DNA from: Thermoplasmata archaeon | GTDB lineage: Archaea > Thermoplasmatota > Thermoplasmata > Thermoplasmatales > Thermoplasmataceae | Direction: 5' to 3' | Assembly (NCBI GenBank): GCA_021850505.1 | Contig: JAJZLW010000022.1 | Location: forward strand, 1-5,100 | Length of the DNA stretch: 5,100 nucleotides | Shown: positions 1-5,100 of the stretch, one piece after another | How positions within the stretch are numbered: the stretch's first letter is position 1 | Layout: every line of letters begins with the position of its first letter | Notes under the pieces: generated by a model | Database searches by the model: none | What the model saw: the letters and a program-made list of their open reading frames with translations, nothing else | Told to the model about the DNA's origin: nothing | Made by a program: the position numbers and the translations under genes

Positions 1-1
1 C

Positions 2-133
2 AAGCGGTATTTCCATCATCTTAACATGAGTGACGAGGATCCTTCAAGGCGGGATCTGAATGACTCTGTTAACAAGTCTGATAAAAAACAGATTCCTCAG
101 GAAGTCAAGGCAGAAGCAGGAGGCAGGAAATGA
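2..133 (+). CDS. C-terminal end of an unidentified upstream gene (partial)
   Basis: The second forward frame is open from the window edge to a TGA at 131-133, giving 43 residues that begin KRYFHHLN and end EAGGRK. The other two forward frames close by position 29. The stop overlaps the next gene's ATG as ATGA, and that gene's AGGAGG site lies inside this frame, which is the usual form of a translationally coupled pair. The visible part is strongly hydrophilic and rich in D, E, K, R, S and N, with no hydrophobic segment. It looks like a disordered or cytoplasmic tail. No family can be named from it. Upstream partners of MarR genes are often transporters with such tails, but that is only an inference. 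An internal ATG at 26-28 could instead start a 35-residue peptide, which is less likely. Confidence 0.6.
   Translation, partial: KRYFHHLNMSDEDPSRRDLNDSVNKSDKKQIPQEVKAEAGGRK
118..123 (+). promoter_or_regulatory. Shine-Dalgarno site of the MarR gene
   Basis: AGGAGG lies six bases before the ATG at 130. It is the strongest ribosome binding site in the window and it fixes the start of the regulator. It lies within the 3' end of the upstream reading frame, so ribosomes finishing that gene could restart here. Confidence 0.8.
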
Positions 134-588
134 GTGACGACAATTCAATAAAGATCTGGAGGGCATTTGTTGAAACCTGGAAATTATGGAAGAGATCAGT
201 GGATTCAAATTTTTCTTCCGTTAACCTGGACAGCACTAGTTACAGCGTTCTCAGAAATCTCGCGGAAAATGGACCCACAACCATGGTAAGAATGGCTGCT
301 CTGACAAATGTCACACAGGGCTGGATTACTGGAATTATCGATAATCTTGAGGAGCAAGGACTTGTTATCAGGAGAAGAAGCAGGGAGGATCGAAGAAAGA
401 TTGATCTTGTCATTACTGATTCCGGTATCAAGAGATTTAAGGAGGCAAGAAAACTTCATCTTGATTTTATCGAACAGTGTCTTTCCGGAATAGATGATTC
501 CTCAGCGGAGAACCTTCTGAAGAGTCTGGAAACATTGAAGAGTTCAATCTCTGAAAGAAACGCGCCGGTTGAAAAATCCAGTAAGTAG
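130..588 (+). CDS. MarR-family winged helix-turn-helix transcriptional regulator
   Basis: The product is 152 residues, a normal length for MarR proteins, which bind palindromic operators as dimers and usually release DNA when they bind a small ligand. Helices at about 5-30 and 100-145 would form the dimerisation domain. A winged helix spans about 35-100. The recognition-helix region is near residues 53-75 (VRMAALTNVTQGWITGIIDN), followed by LEEQGLVIRR. The wing carries the family signature SREDRRK at 84-90, with D87, R88 and R89, then the LVITDSG strand and turn. The tail after about 140 is polar. The ATG is fixed by AGGAGG six bases upstream and overlaps the stop of the preceding gene (ATGA). 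Co-expression with that gene is likely, and the usual local pattern is regulation of its own operon. The ligand and targets cannot be read from the sequence. The family call is firm, the biological role is open. Confidence 0.9.
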   Translation: MSDDNSIKIWRAFVETWKLWKRSVDSNFSSVNLDSTSYSVLRNLAENGPTTMVRMAALTNVTQGWITGIIDNLEEQGLVIRRRSREDRRKIDLVITDSGIKRFKEARKLHLDFIEQCLSGIDDSSAENLLKSLETLKSSISERNAPVEKSSK

Positions 589-627
589 AACCTGTTTGCG
601 TATTCAATAATTACTCATTTCAGAAGA

Positions 628-642
628 TTTAATAATAATTTT
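628..642 (+). promoter_or_regulatory. possible TATA region of the signal peptidase gene
   Basis: An A/T-only run lies in the 111-base gap between the MarR gene and the signal peptidase gene. If it is an archaeal TATA box, transcription would begin near 660 and leave a leader of about 40 bases. A second candidate, TTAATG at 671-676 after the purine-rich AGGAAA, would give an almost leaderless transcript, which would fit the lack of a Shine-Dalgarno site before the GTG at 700. The sequence alone cannot choose between them. Confidence 0.25.
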
Positions 643-699
643 ACGATTAGAAATGCTTGCCCAGGAAACATTAATGCAATAATATTCAGTAACCCAGAT

Positions 700-1503
700 G
701 TGAAAAGGTCAAGGTTGGTAAAAGTAATGGCAATTTTATCGATCCTTGTATTTATTGCCGTCATACTGGCTTACACTCAGGAAATCCCACCCATGAGTGT
801 TGTCGCTTCTGAGAGCATGACGCATTCAGATTACTGGACGCCTGGTACTATCAATGTAGGGGACATAGTATTTGTAAAGAAGGTATCACAGGTACCGGAT
901 AATATAGTAACTTATGTTGTAGGCCGTGAAACAGGCTATAAAAGTTATGGTGAGTTCGGTAACGTTATTCTTTATAGAAGCTCCAGCGGGTTGACGATTA
1001 TACACCGGGCCATGTTTTATCTTTCATGGAATAATTCATGTCCTGTAATTCAGGGATATCATAATCAGAGCTGGATGAAAGTAACCAGAGATTACGTGCT
1101 TATCGATGATGCCGGTTACAGTCATAGAAATCTTGTCGTTTATATATCTAGTTTTGTAAACGAAAGTGGTTTCATAACAATGGGGGATCATAACCTAGCT
1201 GTATCAGATGAATTCAATTCTAGCATGTCTGCATATATTGCCGCAGATCAGAACGTTGGCATTACAAATGCACCTGTTAATTCTGGCAATATAGTAGGAG
1301 TAGCCTTCTGGGATATTCCATGGTTTGGTCTCATAAAATTGAATCTCTTGCGCTTGTATGGCCAGTGGCCGGAATATAATGAAGTTGCCAAGGACTCCTA
1401 TTATTTTTTATTTGCTTCATTATTCTTAATATTTGGGGCGATCCTGTTTCCATATAAAAAGGTTGGAAATAAGCTGAAGAGTCATAAGCGGCTAAAACAA
1501 TAG
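700..1503 (+). CDS. signal peptidase I, archaeal/ER (Ser-His-Asp) type, membrane protein
   Basis: This enzyme removes Sec signal peptides from exported proteins on the outer face of the membrane. The 267 residues start with a basic KRSRLVK stretch and a membrane segment at about 9-25. Box B follows as ASESM, with the nucleophile S39. IHRAM places H102 where bacterial enzymes have a lysine, so this is the archaeal/eukaryal class. TMGDHN gives D163, with D170 just after, as the acidic residue of box E. A second membrane segment at about 232-250 ends in a basic tail, so both ends should be cytoplasmic. The spacing from H102 to D163 is far longer than in compact archaeal enzymes, which implies an insertion. 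Four N-x-S sequons (N111, N122, N154, N173) lie in the outer domain. The GTG start at 700 has no ribosome site. The ATG at 727 would lose the basic N-terminus, so GTG is preferred. Confidence 0.85.
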   Translation: MKRSRLVKVMAILSILVFIAVILAYTQEIPPMSVVASESMTHSDYWTPGTINVGDIVFVKKVSQVPDNIVTYVVGRETGYKSYGEFGNVILYRSSSGLTIIHRAMFYLSWNNSCPVIQGYHNQSWMKVTRDYVLIDDAGYSHRNLVVYISSFVNESGFITMGDHNLAVSDEFNSSMSAYIAADQNVGITNAPVNSGNIVGVAFWDIPWFGLIKLNLLRLYGQWPEYNEVAKDSYYFLFASLFLIFGAILFPYKKVGNKLKSHKRLKQ

Positions 1504-1517
1504 GATAATTATTATGT

Positions 1518-1540
1518 TCTTTTTAAAACTGTTTTCTCCT
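1518..1540 (+). terminator. possible T-rich archaeal terminator after the signal peptidase gene
   Basis: Two T-runs, T5 at 1520-1524 and T4 at 1532-1535, lie in a pyrimidine-rich stretch just after the stop at 1501-1503. No convincing GC hairpin precedes them. Archaeal termination often needs only T-runs on the coding strand, so this is plausible but unproven. Confidence 0.3.
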
Positions 1541-1555
1541 AAGATAGATCCGGCA

Positions 1556-1567
1556 GAAAGAATATAT
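1556..1567 (+). promoter_or_regulatory. candidate BRE/TATA promoter of the glgB-glgE operon
   Basis: The purine-rich GAAAG at 1556-1560 runs into AATATAT at 1561-1567, the form of an archaeal BRE followed by a TATA box. The expected transcription start, about 25 bases on, is near 1590. That would give a leader of about 30 bases including the GAGG site at 1608. The A/T-rich ATAAAACTTAAA just downstream is an alternative box. This is a pattern match only. Confidence 0.4.
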
Positions 1568-1598
1568 CGATAAAACTTAAAACAGATGAACCACTTTC

Positions 1599-1622
1599 AT
1601 TTTATCTGAGGATGAATAAAAT
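1599..1622 (+). repeat. inverted repeat flanking the glgB ribosome binding site
   Basis: ATTTTAT at 1599-1605 is the exact reverse complement of ATAAAAT at 1616-1622. The 10-base loop between them holds the GAGG site, and the right arm ends on the first base of the TTG start. All seven pairs are A-T. It could be a weak RNA hairpin at the start, an operator-like palindrome, or chance in A/T-rich DNA. Confidence 0.35.
1608..1611 (+). promoter_or_regulatory. Shine-Dalgarno site deciding the TTG start of glgB
   Basis: GAGG sits ten bases before the TTG at 1622. It directly abuts an ATG at 1612, which is in another frame and stops after seven codons, so the site cannot serve that ATG at normal spacing. 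It supports the TTG as the real start. Confidence 0.55.
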
Positions 1623-3790
1623 TGTTTGGCGATGAGTTAATTAATTTTGAACACGGACGACCCTTCAATTTAATAGGAACATTCAGGGAAAAAGATAAGG
1701 TTCTGGTACGGGTGTTTATTCCTGAAGCAACGGATGTTTCAATTGAGGTCTCAGGATCTAGGAAATTATCTTATGAGAAAGGCAACCAGCTCTTCGAGGC
1801 TTTATTTGATGATATACCGGAAACCGAACATTATCGGGTCTATTATACAGGAAAGGATAAAAGAGAACACAGTGAGATCTATCCATATTCATTCAAGCCT
1901 GAAATCAGTCCGGATGATATCTATCTCTTTAAGGAGGGTCAGCTGAAATATGCATACAGAACATTTGGTGCACATGTAGAGAATAGAGATGGAATAAGCG
2001 GTGTAAGATTTATTGTCTGGGCTCCAAATGCTAAAGCTGTGTCAGTAGTTGGAGATTTCAACTCATGGGATTACCGAAGGTATCCAATGGAAAATGTCAA
2101 TGATTCAGGTATCTGGGAGATTTTCATACCTGATCTGAAACACAATGCATTTTACAAGTATGCCATTAAATTCCAGAATGGCCAGGTTGAGATGAAATCT
2201 GATCCTTTTTCCTTCTACATGGAAAAAAGGCCACGAACTGCTTCCATTGTGACTGATCTGAATTATGACTGGACGGATTCCGGATGGATACAGACAAGAA
2301 ACAATCATCAATCGAAGAAATCACCTATTTCTATTTATGAGATCCATCTGGGTTCATGGAAGCGTCCATGGGATAACAGGGATTTCATGAACATAAGGGA
2401 TTTTGGCAATGATCTGATCAACTATGTTAAAGATCTGGGTTTCACTCATATAGAGATGATGCCGATAATGGAACATCCTCTCGATGAGTCATGGGGATAC
2501 CAGGTCGTCAACTATTATGCTCCAACTTCCAGATATGGTACCCCAGAGGATTACATGTGGTTCATAAACGAATGCCATAAAAATAATATTGGAGTAATTC
2601 TGGACTGGGTTCCAGCTCATTTTCCTGAAGATGAATACGGCCTCTATAACTTTGATGGTACTCATCTTTATGATCATGCAGATCCCAGGCTGGGGAAGCA
2701 TCCTGACTGGGGAACGAGAATATTCAATCTTGCCAGATACGAAGTAAGGAATTACGTTCTCTCGAATGCGGTATACTGGATAGATGTTTTCCATGCTGAT
2801 GGTATCAGGATTGATGCGGTAAGCTCAATGCTGTACCTGGATTATTCAAGGAAGGAGGGTGAATGGATACCAAATATCTATGGCGGAAGGGAGAACCTTG
2901 ACTCAATATCTTTCTTCAGGGAATTGAATTCCTTCCTGCACAGCACTTATCCATATGTAATAACGATCGCTGAAGAATCAACGGCATGGCCTGGAGTTAC
3001 AAATTCCCTTGAAGCTGGTGGCCTTGGTTTCGACTTCAAATGGAATATGGGATGGATGCATGATACACTCGAGTATTTCTCATTAGATCCGATATACAGG
3101 AAATATCACCAGAACCTTATCACTTTCACAATATGGTATGCTTTCAGCGAGTCTTTCATCCTTCCACTTTCACATGATGAGGTTGTACACATGAAAGGCA
3201 GCCTGTTCACAAAAATGCCAGGAGATGAATGGCAGAAGATGGCCAATCTGAGGTGCCTGTATGCATTCATGTTCCTCAGCCCAGGAAAAAAACTGGTATT
3301 CATGGGATCAGAATGGGGCCAGCATGAAGAGTGGAACGTAAAGGAAGGATTGAGATGGGAACAGGCGTCCTATTTCTACAATGCCCGGCTGATAAGATTC
3401 TTCAGGGATGCTCTAACTCTTTACACAAGCAATAATCTCTCCATATCAGACCAGGATCCTTCGGGGTTCGAGTGGCTGGATTTCTCTGACTATAACCAGT
3501 CGGTATTCAGTTTCATCAGGAAGACAGGTAAAGAGGGGTTCATACTCGCGGTTTTCAATCTAACCCCCGTTCCTAGGATGAATTACAGGATAGGTGTTCC
3601 AAGGGATGGTTTTTATAAAGAAATACTTAACAGCGACTCAGAAATCTACGGTGGAAGCAATATGGGTAACTTTGGAGGCGTCCATACCGACACCGTTAGG
3701 TCACATGGGAGAAATAACAGCATAAACCTGACACTTCCTCCGTTATCATGTGTTGTTTTCAGATTTAACAGTGATGAAGATGAAAGGTGA
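1622..3790 (+). CDS. glgB: 1,4-alpha-glucan branching enzyme, GH13 (bacterial GlgB type)
   Basis: GlgB cuts an alpha-1,4 glucan chain and rejoins the piece through an alpha-1,6 bond, making branched glycogen in the cytoplasm. The 722 residues match the full bacterial architecture (E. coli GlgB is 728). An N-terminal beta-sandwich covers about 1-105, and a CBM48 domain about 115-215 with WAPNAKAVSVVGDFNSWD at 133-150. The catalytic barrel runs from about 235 (EIHLGSW at 240-246) to about 600, and a C-terminal beta domain follows. D328 (DWVPAHF), R396 and D398 (RIDAV, nucleophile), E451 (AEEST, acid/base), and H518 and D519 (SHDEVVH) are all present, each seven below its E. coli equivalent as I recall the numbering. 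An in-frame TGA at 1613-1615 leaves the TTG at 1622 as the first usable start, and the next Met lies far inside the protein. The gene overlaps glgE by 11 bases. Many archaea use a GH57 branching enzyme instead, so this gene may have been acquired from bacteria. Confidence 0.96.
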   Translation: MFGDELINFEHGRPFNLIGTFREKDKVLVRVFIPEATDVSIEVSGSRKLSYEKGNQLFEALFDDIPETEHYRVYYTGKDKREHSEIYPYSFKPEISPDDIYLFKEGQLKYAYRTFGAHVENRDGISGVRFIVWAPNAKAVSVVGDFNSWDYRRYPMENVNDSGIWEIFIPDLKHNAFYKYAIKFQNGQVEMKSDPFSFYMEKRPRTASIVTDLNYDWTDSGWIQTRNNHQSKKSPISIYEIHLGSWKRPWDNRDFMNIRDFGNDLINYVKDLGFTHIEMMPIMEHPLDESWGYQVVNYYAPTSRYGTPEDYMWFINECHKNNIGVILDWVPAHFPEDEYGLYNFDGTHLYDHADPRLGKHPDWGTRIFNLARYEVRNYVLSNAVYWIDVFHADGIRIDAVSSMLYLDYSRKEGEWIPNIYGGRENLDSISFFRELNSFLHSTYPYVITIAEESTAWPGVTNSLEAGGLGFDFKWNMGWMHDTLEYFSLDPIYRKYHQNLITFTIWYAFSESFILPLSHDEVVHMKGSLFTKMPGDEWQKMANLRCLYAFMFLSPGKKLVFMGSEWGQHEEWNVKEGLRWEQASYFYNARLIRFFRDALTLYTSNNLSISDQDPSGFEWLDFSDYNQSVFSFIRKTGKEGFILAVFNLTPVPRMNYRIGVPRDGFYKEILNSDSEIYGGSNMGNFGGVHTDTVRSHGRNNSINLTLPPLSCVVFRFNSDEDER
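3771..3775 (+). promoter_or_regulatory. weak ribosome binding site of glgE inside glgB
   Basis: GTGAT matches part of the AGGAGGTGAT consensus complementary to the 16S rRNA end, four bases before the ATG at 3780. An in-frame ATG at 3774 overlaps it and would add only Met-Lys. Starting at 3780 leaves this site free for the ribosome. The overlap with glgB suggests translational coupling as well. Confidence 0.35.
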
Positions 3791-5100
3791 AATCTGGGTA
3801 GAGAACGTAAAACCTTCTGTCGATAATGGGAAAAGATACGCAAAGGTCACTGAAGGAGAGGATGTGACTGTTAAATGTGACATAATTTCTCATGGTACCG
3901 CAAGGGTTGATGCCGCTATTATGTTCCGGCATGATACTGAAAAGAAATGGCGTTCCTCGTCCCTTGAATTCGTAGACAATGATTCCTGGTCAGGCAGGTT
4001 CACAGCTGAAAAAACGGGCCTCTATAGATACAGGATTGTTGCTTGGCATGATCAGGTTTCTACTCTTATGGCGGACTGCAAAAAATGGCTGGATGCAGGT
4101 GAAGATATAAAGGAGGACCTTAATCTGATAAAGAAGTTACTTAATGGAAACAGCAATCTGAAAGGTTTCCTTGAAGATCTCGATAAAGATCCTGTTACAT
4201 TAATCAATAAATTTGTTTCATCTGATAATATTTATTCCAATCTTAGAAAATTTTTCCCCAGGCTTGATCAATCAGAATCTGATGAATACCAGGTTTTCTC
4301 AGACCCTGAATACGGTGGGTTCGCATCATGGTATGAGATATTTCCAAGATCACAGGGTTCCGACCCGAGAATATCCGGCACATTCAGGGATTGCATAAAC
4401 AGGCTTGACGACATCAAAGAGATGGGTTTTGATGTCGTCTATCTCACGCCAATTCATCCTATTGGCATTACAAACAGGGTCGGAAAGAATGGGTCCCGTG
4501 TTGTAACCCCAAATGATCCCGGGAGTCCGTGGGCCATAGGCAACGGTGACGGCGGTCACAAATCAATTAACCGTGATCTCGGTACAATGGAAGACTTCGA
4601 GATATTCCTGACAGAAGCGAGAAAAAGGGGTATGGAGGTGGCACTTGACATTGCATTCCAGTGCTCACCTGATCATCCTTACGTCAAGGAACACCCTGAA
4701 TGGTTCAGGCACAGGGAGGATGGTTCGATCAGGTACGCAGAGAATCCGCCAAAAAAGTATTATGATATATATCCGCTCAATTTTGAGATACCAGACGAAA
4801 AGGATCTCTGGGAAGAACTGAAAAGCATTTTTGAATTCTGGATTGATCATGGGATAAGGATATTCAGGGTCGACAATCCGCACACCAAGCCTCTTGATTT
4901 CTGGGAATGGTGCCTCAATTCCATTAAAAGGGACCATCCTGAGGTTGTCTTTCTGTCTGAGGCATTCACCAGGCCAAAGCTTATGTATGCTCTTTCCAAG
5001 GCTGGTTTTACAGAATCATACACATATTTCACATGGAGAAATTATGATTTCGAGATCAAAGAATATTTCACTGAATTATCCGGTGAGGACCTGTCAAGCT
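3780..5100 (+). CDS. glgE: alpha-1,4-glucan:maltose-1-phosphate maltosyltransferase GlgE, GH13 (3' end beyond window)
   Basis: GlgE moves a maltosyl unit from alpha-maltose 1-phosphate onto the non-reducing end of an alpha-1,4 glucan, releasing phosphate. This lengthens glycogen-like chains in the cytoplasm. The frame stays open to the window edge, giving 440 residues, roughly two thirds of a usual GlgE (about 650-700). An N-terminal beta domain and linking helices fill about 1-180. The barrel follows with WYEIFPRS (184-191), YLTPIHPIG (221-229), DPGSPWAIG (246-254), LDIAFQCSPDHP (289-300), AENPPKKYYDIYPL (320-333), RVDNPHTKP with nucleophile D365, and SEAFTRP with acid/base E394. The 29-residue gap between them equals that of D394 and E423 in Streptomyces GlgE. 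The common KKYQD reads KKYYD here. There is no promoter gap after glgB, so the two are surely co-transcribed. The start is ATG 3780, with ATG 3774 possible. The family is clear. Confidence 0.96.
   Translation, partial: MKGEIWVENVKPSVDNGKRYAKVTEGEDVTVKCDIISHGTARVDAAIMFRHDTEKKWRSSSLEFVDNDSWSGRFTAEKTGLYRYRIVAWHDQVSTLMADCKKWLDAGEDIKEDLNLIKKLLNGNSNLKGFLEDLDKDPVTLINKFVSSDNIYSNLRKFFPRLDQSESDEYQVFSDPEYGGFASWYEIFPRSQGSDPRISGTFRDCINRLDDIKEMGFDVVYLTPIHPIGITNRVGKNGSRVVTPNDPGSPWAIGNGDGGHKSINRDLGTMEDFEIFLTEARKRGMEVALDIAFQCSPDHPYVKEHPEWFRHREDGSIRYAENPPKKYYDIYPLNFEIPDEKDLWEELKSIFEFWIDHGIRIFRVDNPHTKPLDFWEWCLNSIKRDHPEVVFLSEAFTRPKLMYALSKAGFTESYTYFTWRNYDFEIKEYFTELSGEDLSS

Noticed and set aside
205..459. Reverse-strand open frame of 84 codons inside the MarR gene
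   Set aside because: It covers the conserved winged helix coded on the + strand and has no family features of its own.
1505..1512. Perfect 8-base palindrome ATAATTAT just after the signal peptidase stop
   Set aside because: It is short and purely A/T in an A/T-rich gap, so chance is the better explanation. It is not a GC hairpin terminator.
1612..1635. ATG at 1612 as the true start of glgB
   Set aside because: It is in another frame and reaches a stop after seven codons. It would need a frameshift, and GAGG directly abuts it with no spacing.
4213..4398. Forward open frame of 61 codons within glgE in another frame
   Set aside because: The glgE frame is unbroken here and carries the WYEIFPRS motif. 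The alternative product has no recognisable character.
4350..5032. Three reverse-strand open frames (4350-4559, 4665-4937, 4847-5032) at the right end
   Set aside because: They lie opposite the strongly conserved GlgE barrel motifs, have no recognisable products and overlap one another. They are shadows of the forward gene.
1..5100. tRNA, rRNA, CRISPR array or insertion sequence
   Set aside because: No repeat-spacer pattern, transposase motif or structured RNA gene was seen, and the gaps between genes are only 111 and 118 bases.

Overview
The window reads as a stretch of an archaeal chromosome. A wall-less, acid-living Thermoplasmata-type organism is the best guess, but this is an inference. 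The grounds are a Ser/His/Asp signal peptidase of the archaeal/ER type with no Shine-Dalgarno site before its GTG start, A/T-rich TATA-like upstream regions, heavy use of AGA/AGG and ATA codons, and a moderate-to-low GC content. All recognisable genes are on the + strand.

Layout. Positions 2-133 hold the hydrophilic C-terminal tail of an unidentified gene that enters from the left. Its stop overlaps the start of a MarR-family regulator (130-588) in an ATGA junction, so the two are probably one operon. After a 111-base A/T-rich gap comes a two-transmembrane signal peptidase I (700-1503) with a long insertion in its outer domain. A 118-base gap (1504-1621) carries a possible T-rich terminator, a TATA-like box and an inverted repeat around the next ribosome binding site. 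Then come a full-length bacterial-type GH13 glycogen branching enzyme, glgB (1622-3790, TTG start), and, overlapping its end by 11 bases, a gene for the maltosyltransferase GlgE (3780 to beyond the right edge; 440 residues visible).

How the genes work together. GlgE transfers maltosyl units from alpha-maltose 1-phosphate onto alpha-1,4-glucan chains, and GlgB adds the alpha-1,6 branches. The overlapping pair is therefore an alpha-glucan (glycogen-like) synthesis operon. The enzymes that supply maltose 1-phosphate (trehalose synthase TreS with maltokinase, or the GlgA/GlgM-type route) are not visible and might lie downstream. The MarR gene and the signal peptidase look like separate transcription units with no evident link to glucan metabolism.

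Nothing here amounts to a clearly new system. The most notable points are a complete bacterial-style GlgB-GlgE pair in a probable archaeon, the enlarged and sequon-rich signal peptidase, and the unusual glgB translation start.
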